NCBI GenBank assembly: GCA_009692365.1
Contig: SHZJ01000007.1
Coordinates: 1-64,000, forward strand
Origin: Gammaproteobacteria bacterium
GTDB taxonomy: Bacteria > Pseudomonadota > Gammaproteobacteria > Ga0077536
Direction of reading: 5' to 3'
Length of the DNA: 64,000 nt
Under the pieces are notes generated by a model. That model saw only the letters and a program-made list of their open reading frames with translations. It was not told the origin of the DNA and did not search any database. The translations under genes were made by a program, and so were the position numbers. This document shows positions 25,119 to 33,942 of this stretch, in pieces. Each line of letters begins with the position of its first letter. Position 1 is the first letter of the stretch.

Positions 25119-25836
25119 CTAGGGCGTGCTCAGGGGTGAGGCGATGGCTGCAGCGTGGCCAGCGCGTTGAAATATCCCTAGATCGTGACCGGCACCAGCC
25201 GTGTTGTAAATGCTGAGAGCCCGAGCTCTCACGCACGGGTTGCTGCCGAGCACTCCCCGCGCCCGAGAACTTGGCGGAGTGCCCTCGGCGCGCTGGTGGC
25301 GGTGAGGCGCTAAATTGGCCCGGCAGCCCCCGCGCCTGGGCAGACGGGCCAGCTTGGTGGCGAACGAAATTTAGCGGCGCGCTAACGGGTTCAGCAATAA
25401 AATCTCGCGGGCCGATAGGCCGCCGGTACGAGGCAATACGGTGTCAGTCCCCGGTATCCCAGCCGCGGTTTCGCCGCTGCAGTCTAAGCAATTTATCTCG
25501 GGTGAGGTCGGCCGCGCGGCACCCGTCCAGCCCCGCGCCGAACATCCCCGCACCCCAGGTTGGAGCGGCACCACGGCCCGTGCCATGGGTGGCAGCAATC
25601 AGAGTTTGTTTTTACTGGGGGCGCTGTTTGTTGGGCCGGGCGACAGGCGGGGCCCGGGTAGCGTGGCGGTTGCGTTGTTGGCCCTGGGACTTCTGCTGAG
25701 TTGGGCCGCCTGGCCGGGTTGAACCGAACGCATCCTCCTGTGGCCTAACCGCGTGGGTGGCAGCGCCGCTACCTGAGGTGCAGCGTGTCGTCTCCCGCGC
25801 GCTAACACGCCCCCGGCGCTGGGCTTGAGGCGCGGG
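25119..25836. other. Gap between Rieske genes
   Basis: About 718 bases with no convincing gene. A perfect 7-bp inverted repeat (TGAGAGC/GCTCTCA) lies at 25214-25231. On the plus strand, 25585-25722 could encode a 45-residue protein with one strongly hydrophobic segment (SVAVALLALGLLLSWAAW), but it lacks a clear ribosome site and may be chance. Confidence 0.45.
25214..25231. repeat. Short inverted repeat with 4-base loop
   Basis: TGAGAGC-CCGA-GCTCTCA forms a perfect 7-bp hairpin about 100 bases upstream of the Rieske gene start on the minus strand. It could be an operator or a hairpin in its leader; no T-run follows, so it is not a standard terminator. Confidence 0.6.
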
Positions 25837-26337
25837 TCACAGCAGATAAAAATCCAGCACCGCCGCCACGCAGTCGTTCTGTAAATGAATGGTTTTATGC
25901 GTGATTTCCCAGCGCTGCTCCACCCGCGCTAGCGTGACCTCACAGTGGCCGAAATGCACCCGCTGGAGGCTGGTGCGAGGCTCATAGATTTGCACCATCC
26001 AACTGGCCTGCGCGCCGATGGTCTCCCCGCAGCGCGGCACCAGCGCCACGTTAGAGACAAAATGAGTGGTGCGCGGCAGCGGCAGGGTGGTCACCGATAG
26101 GCGCGAGCGCACGCGCATCACCCGTTCCTCTAAGCCCACCCGCTGGGGGTGATAAATCAACGAGACTTCGCGCTCAGGATCGGCGGTTTCTTCCCCTTCG
26201 TTGCGCCATGCCGGCACCCAATACACCGCGTCGGCCGCGTAGAGGGCGAGCCACGCGCTCCAGTCGCGTTGGTCTAGCAGGCGGCCTTCGTGGATGAGTA
26301 GCTCGGTTGCGAGGCGCAGATTTTCGGCGTTGTTCAT
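25837..26337 (-). CDS. Aromatic ring-hydroxylating dioxygenase beta subunit
   Basis: A 166-residue small subunit of a Rieske dioxygenase, with the NTF2-like fold that stabilises the alpha3beta3 complex. Diagnostic parts are LIHEGRLLDQRDWSAWLALYAADAVYWVPAW near the N-terminus and RTTHFVSNV in the middle. The ATG at 26337 lies two bases after the alpha-subunit stop and gives the normal length; a longer in-frame version would start inside the alpha gene. The pair is clearly one oxygenase. Confidence 0.9.
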   Translation of the reverse strand: MNNAENLRLATELLIHEGRLLDQRDWSAWLALYAADAVYWVPAWRNEGEETADPEREVSLIYHPQRVGLEERVMRVRSRLSVTTLPLPRTTHFVSNVALVPRCGETIGAQASWMVQIYEPRTSLQRVHFGHCEVTLARVEQRWEITHKTIHLQNDCVAAVLDFYLL

Positions 26338-26339
26338 GC

Positions 26340-27695
26340 TCAAGACCCTCGCGACATCAAGCGCAACCATTCGCGATGGCCCGCGTGGAAACACGACTCA
26401 TCGCCAAACTCCAGCGTGCCGTAAGCCCAGTCGGGGTCGCGCAGCCCAAGTTCGGCGGCGTCATGGCGTTGCTGGGCAGGACGTTCGCCCAGACCCCGCG
26501 CGTAGCCCTGGGACCCCGCGCCCCGCGTCGCGCCCGCATAACCCGCCTGACAAAACGCGTACATGATGTTGTCGTCGGCGGTGGCTAGCCCGCTGGGATT
26601 GAAGAACTCTTCGTACTGCCGGATGCGAAAGCTCCGCGCGGCGTTGTTTTCCCCGATGGGTGCTAGGCAATTCGAGACCATGCGGGTTTTATCGACGGCG
26701 AGCGGCTGCCAAACACGCAGCTGTAAAGACTGGATATCTACAATTTGCAGATTGGGAAAAATGGTGAGATTGCGCTGCCGCAGCAGCCATTTAGTGCGCG
26801 TGGCGCCGTGCCGGGCGCGCACTTGTGCAAACAGCGTGGGATCTCTGGGTAAGGGGCGGCGCTCCGCACCTTGTCCGGGAATGCCGACCGACCAAGTCAC
26901 GGCGTGCCCGTAAGGAAAACTGTAGGAGCCTTGGGCTTGGGGATCGGGATCTTGCAAATCGGTCGGCAGGTCCGGCGGCAACGGCGGCGGCGGCCGCTGG
27001 CGCAGGATTTGGACAAAAGAGCTATGGGTGGCAGCAAAATGATAAAAATCCAACCCGTTCTCGAATTGAAATTTCCAGTTGGCGTCGAAGGTATAAGACA
27101 CCGTGCCGGGCACGTATTCCAAACCGTTAGGCCCTTGGTCAGCGATTAAATCCAGAAATATGCGGGCCTCGCCCAAATGCTCTTCGAGGGTTGGCACGGC
27201 GTCGCACAGGCTGGCAAAAATAAAACCGCGGTAACTGGCAATGCGCGCCACCGACAACAGGTCGTGGGTGTCGTCCACGAAGTTAGCGGGGTACTGGCCG
27301 GCCGCCGCACCCGTGATGCCGAGATTGCGTCCGGCGCTGCTGTACTGCCAGCCGTGATAGTGGCAAACATGGACCCGCTGATTGCCTTTGCGCAGCGGGC
27401 ACAAGAGGGTGCCGCGGTGACGACAACTGTTGATGAGGCCACGCAGGGTGCCGTCGCCAGCCCGGGTCAGGAGGATCGGCACGCGGCCAATTTGGGTGGT
27501 GACAAAATCGTGGGGCCGCGCGAGGTCGCTCTCTAACCCCACGAAGACCCAGGTGGATTCAAAAATGCGCGTCATTTCCAGGTCAAATAAAGCGGTGTTC
27601 AGAAAGGCGTCGTGGCGCACGCGGAACACGCCGTCGTGGGGACGGTCGTCGATGAAATTCTGCGGGTTCAAAGTCGGGGCGGCAGCAAAGGTCAT
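26340..27695 (-). CDS. Aromatic ring-hydroxylating dioxygenase alpha subunit
   Basis: A 451-residue large subunit. The Rieske motif reads CRHRG followed by CHYHGW, with the usual spacing. The mononuclear iron region GLDFYHFAATHSS supplies Asp and the H-x4-H pair. GGGAG precedes the ATG. It forms an operon with the beta subunit downstream and an isochorismatase-like gene 54 bases upstream. Relatives attack aromatic or related acids, but the precise substrate cannot be read from the sequence. Electron-transfer partners must be encoded elsewhere. Confidence 0.9.
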   Translation of the reverse strand: MTFAAAPTLNPQNFIDDRPHDGVFRVRHDAFLNTALFDLEMTRIFESTWVFVGLESDLARPHDFVTTQIGRVPILLTRAGDGTLRGLINSCRHRGTLLCPLRKGNQRVHVCHYHGWQYSSAGRNLGITGAAAGQYPANFVDDTHDLLSVARIASYRGFIFASLCDAVPTLEEHLGEARIFLDLIADQGPNGLEYVPGTVSYTFDANWKFQFENGLDFYHFAATHSSFVQILRQRPPPPLPPDLPTDLQDPDPQAQGSYSFPYGHAVTWSVGIPGQGAERRPLPRDPTLFAQVRARHGATRTKWLLRQRNLTIFPNLQIVDIQSLQLRVWQPLAVDKTRMVSNCLAPIGENNAARSFRIRQYEEFFNPSGLATADDNIMYAFCQAGYAGATRGAGSQGYARGLGERPAQQRHDAAELGLRDPDWAYGTLEFGDESCFHAGHREWLRLMSRGS

Positions 27696-27749
27696 CGTTA
27701 CTCTCCCGTGGCAAGCCCAGCGGGCCGCTACATGTTGGGGTTGCAGCGC

Positions 27750-28397
27750 TTAGGGCGCGCTGATTTCCTGGATAAACGTCGCCGATTCCATCACCCGGCC
27801 AAAATATGGCAGCAGCACGCGCAGTGTGGCTTCGCTGTACTCACCGAGCAGGCGGTCAGTACAGTCAGACAAAACCACCACGCCGTATTCCCGTTCGCTG
27901 GCGCTGCGCGCGGTCATCTCGATGCCGAAATTGGTGGCCAAGCCCGCGAGAACCAGAATGTGACGATTCAGGTTGCGCAGCAGGGTTTCAAATTCGCTAC
28001 CGGTAAAAGGATCTACTTTGGCGTTGTCGATTTCAAATTCCGGGGCCCCGGGCCGTGGCTTGAAAGCTTCCAGTGTGGCCGCACCCCAGGTGCCGCGGAC
28101 GGCCATATTGTGCTCCGGCAGACCGAGCACACGGCCCGAACCGCGCAGATAACCGCCGCGACGCTCGGCGAGTTCCGGATGGCCGGGCCTAAAAGTTTCA
28201 TTGTGATAAATGATGGGTACGCCGTGGACGCGACACGCGCTGATCACCGCGCCGATGCGCGCTTGGGTATCGGGAAACGGCAGCGTATCGCGGGTAAACG
28301 CGTAGCCGGCTCCCGCGGGATCCCAAAAATCGTTCTGGAGATGGGTGATGACCAGCACGATGTCGTTCACCGGGACGGGCGGAAAGTGCTCAGACAT
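27750..28397 (-). CDS. Isochorismatase-like protein with altered catalytic triad
   Basis: A 215-residue protein of the isochorismatase-like (cysteine hydrolase) fold: VLVITHLQNDF at the N-terminus, the conserved Lys127 in EIDNAKVDPF, and GLATNFGIEMTARSASE. The usual catalytic Asp of the first motif (D-x-Q-N-D-F pattern) is His19 here. The usual catalytic Cys of the third motif (TNxC) is Gly158, encoded GGC, one base from a Cys codon. It may be a non-catalytic member, or a lesion has inactivated it. It heads the dioxygenase operon with a good GGGAG ribosome site. Its length is normal. Confidence 0.82.
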   Translation of the reverse strand: MSEHFPPVPVNDIVLVITHLQNDFWDPAGAGYAFTRDTLPFPDTQARIGAVISACRVHGVPIIYHNETFRPGHPELAERRGGYLRGSGRVLGLPEHNMAVRGTWGAATLEAFKPRPGAPEFEIDNAKVDPFTGSEFETLLRNLNRHILVLAGLATNFGIEMTARSASEREYGVVVLSDCTDRLLGEYSEATLRVLLPYFGRVMESATFIQEISAP

Positions 28398-28597
28398 GGA
28401 AGCTCCCTGCGGGAATATGGTGGTGGCTAGTCTATGCGCCCCGCGTCCCTGACTTCACCCCCGGCAAGCGAAATGACTGCCCCACCGGTTGTCGCACCGC
28501 GGCAGCAGATTTTTTGCACTGGACAGCCCGCCCGTGCGTTCGTCATGCTGAGGTACGCAGCCGCTTGCGCAGCCCTAAACTTGTCTCGAGAACCGCG

Positions 28598-30163
28598 ATG
28601 CCGACGCGACGCCAGTTTTTGGAAAAAATCGCCGCGGTCGGAGGCTTCAGCGCCGCTTATGCCTCGATGCGCGCGCTGGGCATGATGGGAGAATCTGCAG
28701 GATCGGGCGCGCCGCTGCGGGTTGCTACGGCCGCACCCGGCACCCGGGTGGCCATTCTAGGGGCAGGCATGGCCGGGCTGGTGAGCGCCTGGGAACTGCG
28801 ACAAGCGGGCTATCAGGTGACGGTTCTGGAAGCGCGCGACCGGGTGGGTGGGCGCAACTGGACGGTTCGGCGCGGCACGCGCATCGAGATGACCGACGGC
28901 ACGGTGCAGACCTGCCACTACGCCAAAAATCAGTATTTCAACGCGGGCCCGGCCCGCTTGCCCAGCCACCATCAGGCGGTGCTCGGGTACTGCCGCCGCT
29001 TTGGTGTGGCGTTGGAAACCGAAGTCAATCTGTGTCGCAGCGCCTTCGTGCTCGCGGAGAAGGTGCACGGGGGGAAGCCACTTCGCCTTAGCCAAGCGAT
29101 GAGCGATACCCGCGGCTACGTGACCGAGCTACTCACCAAGGCTATCAATCGCGGCCGCCTGGACGATCAACTCAGCTTGGACGATCGCGACCGCATGGTC
29201 GCTTTTCTGCGCGTGTACGGCGATTTGAACCGCGACGGCGAGTATCGCGGGTCCACCCGCGCCGGCTATAAAATCACCCCCGGTGCGGCCGACCGCAAAG
29301 GTGTCGCACTCGACCCGTTATCGATGCACGAGCTGTTGGATGTAGATTTATGGATCGCCGTATTGTTCGACGAATTCGTAGATTGGCACGCCACCATGCT
29401 CCAACCCGTCGGCGGTATGGACCGCATTCCAAACGCTTTTGAAACGCGCCTTGGGACTGTGATCAAACGCGCTCAGGCGGTGCAGTCGATCCACCACACC
29501 GCACGCGGTGTGCGCATCGTCCACCGCGATACTCACACCGGCGTGCTGCACAACCTCGATGCGGACTACGCTATTTGCACGCTACCCTTCAATATTTTGG
29601 CCGGCATCGAGAGCGATTTTTCCGACCCGGTGAAGACCGCGTTGCAAAGAATCAAATACGACCACTCGCTAAAAATTGCGTTTGAAGCCCCCCGTTTTTG
29701 GGAGGACCAGCACATTTACGGCGGCATTTCTTATGTCAAAAACGATACCGGTCTCGTGTGGTATCCCAGCTATGGTTTCCACGCACCACGCGGCATCGTG
29801 TTGGGCGCCTATGCCAACGGCGAGGCGGCGAAACGCCTCGGCGCGTTGCCGCTGGCCGCACGCATTGCCGCGGCGCGGGCGTCCGTTGAACAAGTCCACC
29901 CGGGGTGCTCCCAGTGGTTGGAGCACGGGTTAAATGTCACCTGGGCAAAAATTCCCTACAGCCTTGGGCCATGGGTATTGCCTTGGGACGACGCCGAAGG
30001 TAACACTGAGGAGGACTTCAAACTGCTCAACCAGCCCGCGGGCCGGGTTTATTTCGCGAGCGCCAATCTCAGCCAAATGCCCGGCTGGCAAGAGGGCGCC
30101 GTGGTGTCCGCGCAGCGGGTAGTGGAGATGCTCGCCGCGCGGTCCCACTCAGCCTCAACTTAA
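28598..30163 (+). CDS. Tat-exported flavin-containing amine/amino-acid oxidase
   Basis: A 521-residue FAD enzyme of the monoamine/L-amino-acid oxidase family, which oxidises amines to imines and releases hydrogen peroxide. The start was set at MPTRRQFLEK because this is a clear twin-arginine signal (RR at residues 4-5, then a hydrophobic AAVGGFSAAYA). The FAD motif GAGMAG is at 55-60, followed by VTVLEARDRVGGRNWTVRRG. The C-terminal GRVYFASANLSQMPGWQEGAVVSAQRV is the usual flavin-contacting end. An exported RidA-family gene starts 18 bases later, which fits an imine-producing enzyme working in the periplasm. Confidence 0.88.
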   Translation: MPTRRQFLEKIAAVGGFSAAYASMRALGMMGESAGSGAPLRVATAAPGTRVAILGAGMAGLVSAWELRQAGYQVTVLEARDRVGGRNWTVRRGTRIEMTDGTVQTCHYAKNQYFNAGPARLPSHHQAVLGYCRRFGVALETEVNLCRSAFVLAEKVHGGKPLRLSQAMSDTRGYVTELLTKAINRGRLDDQLSLDDRDRMVAFLRVYGDLNRDGEYRGSTRAGYKITPGAADRKGVALDPLSMHELLDVDLWIAVLFDEFVDWHATMLQPVGGMDRIPNAFETRLGTVIKRAQAVQSIHHTARGVRIVHRDTHTGVLHNLDADYAICTLPFNILAGIESDFSDPVKTALQRIKYDHSLKIAFEAPRFWEDQHIYGGISYVKNDTGLVWYPSYGFHAPRGIVLGAYANGEAAKRLGALPLAARIAAARASVEQVHPGCSQWLEHGLNVTWAKIPYSLGPWVLPWDDAEGNTEEDFKLLNQPAGRVYFASANLSQMPGWQEGAVVSAQRVVEMLAARSHSAST

Positions 30164-30181
30164 AGCCACACAGGAAAGCCG

Positions 30182-30703
30182 ATGCTTCAAAATAAAACGA
30201 CTCGAATCGCCGCACTCAGTCTCGGGTTGCTGCTCACCGTGGGTGCCACGAGCCAGGTGTGTGCGGCCGATGTGTTGCGCACGCCCTTGCCCAATGGCAA
30301 TCCTTTCCCCATCTCTCTCGCGGTGACGGTGCGCGGGGATCTCGACACGGTGTATGTGAGTGGCGCATTGCCCAAAGTCATCGATGAAAAAGCCCCCAAG
30401 GGCAGCGTTGCCGCGTATGGCAACACCGAGGCCCAAACGCTCAGTACGCTGGAATCCATCAAGACCACTTTGTCGGGGCTCGGCCTTGGCATGGGTGATA
30501 TTGTCAAGATGACGGTGTTCATGGTGGCCGACCCGACGCTGGAAAATAAACTCGACTTCGCCGGGTTGATGGCCAGCTACAAAAAGTTTTTTGGCACCGA
30601 CGAACAACCCAATAAGCCGGCCCGCAGTACCGTCCAGGTCGCCGCCCTGGTGGCGCCGGGCGCCTTGGTGGAAATTGAGGTGATTGCGGTGAAGCCTCGC
30701 TAG
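30182..30703 (+). CDS. Exported RidA-family imine deaminase
   Basis: A 173-residue RidA/YjgF-family protein. RidA hydrolyses reactive enamine/imine intermediates made by amino-acid-using enzymes. Residues 1-28 form a signal peptide (LSLGLLLTVGATSQVCA) not present in cytoplasmic RidA. The family core is intact: VYVSGALP, the TLESIKTTLSGLGLGMGDIVKMTVFM block and the ARSTVQVAALVAPGALVEIEVIAV ending, with the conserved Arg and Glu of the active site. AGGAAAG precedes the ATG. It is coupled to the Tat-exported amine oxidase upstream. Confidence 0.9.
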   Translation: MLQNKTTRIAALSLGLLLTVGATSQVCAADVLRTPLPNGNPFPISLAVTVRGDLDTVYVSGALPKVIDEKAPKGSVAAYGNTEAQTLSTLESIKTTLSGLGLGMGDIVKMTVFMVADPTLENKLDFAGLMASYKKFFGTDEQPNKPARSTVQVAALVAPGALVEIEVIAVKPR

Positions 30704-30735
30704 CGCGAGGCCGTGCTGGATCGCCCTCTAATGGC

Positions 30736-31990
30736 TTAGTGAAAGCTCACCGGTAGGCTCCCGAGCACCCGCAAAAACGAATGGGACCACGCCAGCTGCC
30801 CCGCGCGGATTTCCAACCCCGCGGTGCGTTGCACGAACTGGCCAATGGCGTGCCGCGCCGCCATTCTGGCGAGTTGGCTGCCCAGACAGAAATGTACCCG
30901 CCGCCAAAGGCGCGCTGGCCCGCTTTGGCACGTTGAATATTGAAGGCGTCGGGGTCGTCAAAATGTCGGGGATCAGGGTTGCCCGTCGCCAGCATCAGCC
31001 ACAAAACCGCCTGCGCGGGCAGCTGTGTGCCGGCTAGTTCATAAGGTGCTTTGAGCAGCCGCCAGTTGAACAGGATAGGCGTGTCGTAGCGAAGGCACGC
31101 CTCTACTGCCGGCTGGATCAAACCCGGATCCGCGCGCCGCAACGCACGTTGTTGGGGGTGGTCCAGAACCGCGCGCAGCCCATTGCCAATCAGGCCGAGG
31201 GTGGTTTCGTAGCCGGCGATAATAATGCCGATGGCCTGGCGGATGAGTTCGCCAGCGCGGAGTTTGTCGCCCTGTTCCTCGGCCCGGATCAGCGCGCTGA
31301 TGAGGTCAGCGCCTAAGCGCTGCCGCCGCTCGCGCACCAGCACCGCAAAATAAGCGGCCATTGCGTGACCCGCGTCGCGCGTACGCTGCTGGACCTCGGG
31401 GGGCAAAAACGCGCAGAGAAGGCATTGGTGCGTGCGGCGGTCCACTCGTTGCACAAGTCGCGAGCTTGCAATGGCACGCCCATGATTCGGCACATCATGC
31501 GGGAGGGCAGGTGGTGAGCAAGGTCTGCCACGATTTCCATGCGGCCCTGTTTGAGCGCTTGGTCCATGGCCCGGGTGACCGATTGCGCCACCTCTGCCGC
31601 CATTTGGCGCGCGGTGTTGTGAGCGCGGGATTGCATCGCCAGACGCCGTCGGCGCACGGGCGCCGGACCGTCTTGCTTGAGCATGCATTCTAAGCAGCTG
31701 CCGCGGGTGTCTTCAGGGTCAAAATTGGGCGCCGGGCCGGCGGCCAACGTCATGCTCGTTTGGGCTTTTTTGAAAGTGGTCGCGACGGCGTCATAGCGAC
31801 TCATCCGCCCCGTCCCGAGCGGCGTGAGGTTCCCCGGGTGGCGTTCGCGCAGCTGGTTGAGTGCGGGATAGGGGTTGTCCCGGAAGTCCGGCGCGAAGGG
31901 GTCCGCACCACCCCAGTCACCGGCAGAGCGCGCGAGGTCGCCATCAGGTTGTTTGCTGATTCTCGTTCTCCCCTTGGCGGGGTGGCGCAT
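30736..31990 (-). pseudogene. Cytochrome P450 with two frameshifts
   Basis: A bacterial class-I-type P450 spread over three frames. The first part (DNPYPALNQLRERHP onward) reaches NEWTAARTNAFSARF. Here a T-run (about 31405-31409, A on the plus strand) is one base short and the frame changes. The second part holds the I-helix IIIAGYETTLGLIGNGL and the PAVEACLRYDTP (ExxR-region) blocks. Near 30894-30897 one more base is missing (GGGTAC-ATTTC), and the heme loop HFCLGSQLARMAAR plus the normal C-terminus to SFH continue in the third frame. All domains are present, so either the loss is very recent or both shifts are single-base sequence errors. Confidence 0.85.
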
Positions 31991-32115
31991 TTCTGATTGC
32001 GGTGAGGGGGCCAGGCAGGTCTCGTTATTGGCACGGGTGGTGCGAACCCGGTACTGAATTCTATCTGCTGCGCTCCGCTGCGGGCCGGGTCTGGTGAGTC
32101 GCTGACGACCAAGGA

Positions 32116-33552
32116 TTACCCGAGTCCGGCGTCTTGCAAGAGCGCACCGAAGCGTTGCGATGCGGCAAAATCGTGGATGCGCGGCAGGCGTGCCGAACTC
32201 AGCGTGAGACCGGGCAGGTGCGCCAAGAGCGCGGCCATTTGCTGCTGCGCCGCTTTTATTTCGCCGCTCGCGGCCTGTAGCCCGATCAGCACCAACACGT
32301 TGCGCGGCACCTCCGGGGCATCTTCACACAGGCTAATCGCAAGCTGTTTTCCTGCCGCAATATCGCCAATCAACCAGTGAGCTACCGCCAGTTCTCGCCG
32401 CCAGCGCAGCTGGCTTGCGTCCTCCGCGCCGGCAGCCATGGCGTTGCGTAGCTGGCTTAGGCCGATGTCTGCCGCTCCCAGATGCAGGTCGCAAATGGCT
32501 AGCAGCGCCAAGGCCGGCGCAAAGTGGCCGTTTTGCGCGAGGGCCTCGCTTGCCAGTTGCCGGGCGACGCGAAAATCGCCCTGTACATCCTGCGCCACGA
32601 GCGCCTTCACCGTGCGTGCAACATAACTACGCGGATCCAGAGCCACCCCCCGATTGGCCTGTACTAGCATTTCTGCGCTGGCGTGCGGGGCCAAGGCTAG
32701 GGGCTCGTATTCCGCCACCCGCAACAACGCAAAGCCCAACATGCTGTGGGCCATTGCGTTATCAGGGTCGCGCGCGACCGCTGCGCGCAGGCTTGCCACC
32801 GCGAGTCCACGGCGCTCCAAGGCGGCCATATGGAAAATGCCGGCGGCCTTGTTTAAGAGTTCCGGCACGCTGAGGTTGGCATCCTCGGTGTCGCGCAGTT
32901 GGCTGAATAACGCTGCTTTGATGCGACTGCGGACGGCGCCGGTGACGGACAGCACGATGGCGTCTTCGAGACCAAACAAATCTTCCAGTTCGCGGTCGAA
33001 CCGTTCGGCCCAGAGCTTGGTCGACGAGCAGCATTCCACGAGAGTGAAGGATAGCCACAGCCGGTTGCCGGCAGACTGAATAGCGCCTTGGACGACAAAG
33101 TCGGCATTTCCGGCCTCTGCAGACAGGACCGTGATAGCCGAATTACGCACCAGCACGCCGTCGATCTCCGCTCTGATTCCTTCGGCAAGGGCTTTAACGT
33201 TGTCATTGTCGCTGAGGACTCGAAAAGGCTGGACTTGAATATGTGGTGGGTTCCGATGGCGGGCCGGCGGTGCGCCCGCGGTGGGGCTAAGCGTGGGATG
33301 GCTGGGTATGGGCGCAATTTTGGGCGGGGTGCGGCGGAGGCCTTCGGGGGTCATTTCGAGCGCCCAAGCGACCAGCAGTATGAGCGGGAAACCTGCGGCC
33401 AGAATCAGGAACAAGCAAGGGTTCAGCCAACGTGGTAGTTCAAAGGCATCAACCAGGGGCGGAAAAACTTGCACTAACGCGAAAGCCGCAGCGCAGTAAA
33501 CGCTCCCAATTTTAATGACATTGCGTCGTTTCAATTCTCCGAAGAAGCTCAC
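32116..33552 (-). CDS. Membrane-anchored TolB-like/TPR protein
   Basis: A protein of about 478 residues. The start FFGELKRRNVIKIGSVYCAAAFALVQVFPPLVDAF, a second hydrophobic segment (FLILAAGFPLILLVAWALEMTPEGL) and the EMTPEGLRR turn are typical of a large gammaproteobacterial family with two membrane helices. That family has a periplasmic FlgO/TolB-like domain (VQPFRVLSDNDNVKALAEGIRAEI, VVQGAIQS, LWAERFDREL) and C-terminal tetratricopeptide-like repeats (AALERRGLAVASLRAAVARDPDN and following). Its job is unknown; some relatives carry adenylate cyclase or DNA-binding heads, which are absent here. The GTG start at 33552 is a choice among adjacent codons; a longer in-frame start exists. Confidence 0.72.
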   Translation of the reverse strand: MSFFGELKRRNVIKIGSVYCAAAFALVQVFPPLVDAFELPRWLNPCLFLILAAGFPLILLVAWALEMTPEGLRRTPPKIAPIPSHPTLSPTAGAPPARHRNPPHIQVQPFRVLSDNDNVKALAEGIRAEIDGVLVRNSAITVLSAEAGNADFVVQGAIQSAGNRLWLSFTLVECCSSTKLWAERFDRELEDLFGLEDAIVLSVTGAVRSRIKAALFSQLRDTEDANLSVPELLNKAAGIFHMAALERRGLAVASLRAAVARDPDNAMAHSMLGFALLRVAEYEPLALAPHASAEMLVQANRGVALDPRSYVARTVKALVAQDVQGDFRVARQLASEALAQNGHFAPALALLAICDLHLGAADIGLSQLRNAMAAGAEDASQLRWRRELAVAHWLIGDIAAGKQLAISLCEDAPEVPRNVLVLIGLQAASGEIKAAQQQMAALLAHLPGLTLSSARLPRIHDFAASQRFGALLQDAGLG

Positions 33553-33555
33553 CAC

Positions 33556-33942
33556 GCCCCCGTGAACATCGTAGTTTGATTGCCTGTAAGAGATGGTAAG
33601 TAGCACAAGGCGTCGGTCACAGCTAGTCCGGTTGCGGTGTGCCGCGAAAAGCTCAACGGTGGCGTGGTCGGAACGTCACGTGGAGTGGCGAGAGCCGACA
33701 TTGCGCGCGATCGCTGGGGGCCCAAATTGGGGCCAGAGGACTGCGCTGCGGGTCGCCGCCAGTCAACGGCGCGGCGGGGCGCGACCTCGGGAACGCGAGG
33801 CGCTGGCGGGTGAATGCACTGCCCGCTAATCGGCAAGCAGGATAAAGCTATCCTAAAAAAGCCAAAGTTGTTTAAGGTGGTCAACACGCCCGCGAGCATG
33901 CTCGTGCCCGGGCCGGTAGAAGAACCGTAACTCGGGGAAATT
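33556..33942. other. Divergent intergenic region before the plus-strand monooxygenase gene
   Basis: About 390 bases without a gene. The right part (33840-33880) is AT-rich (TATCCTAAAAAAGCC, TTGTTTAAGG) and probably contains the monooxygenase promoter. A perfect 12-bp palindrome lies at 33893-33904. Confidence 0.5.
33893..33904. promoter_or_regulatory. Perfect 12-bp palindrome CGAGCATGCTCG
   Basis: The palindrome sits 39 bases upstream of the monooxygenase start codon, a usual position for an operator. No regulator gene is adjacent, so this is a candidate only. Confidence 0.4.

Noticed and set aside
25585..25722. Possible 45-residue membrane protein
   Set aside because: One hydrophobic segment is visible but there is no ribosome site, operon context or recognised family, so it is mentioned only within the gap entry.
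30747..30961. P450 lacking a heme-binding loop
   Set aside because: The loop HFCLGSQLARMAAR is present in the next frame after a one-base loss, so the gene is frameshifted rather than missing the motif.
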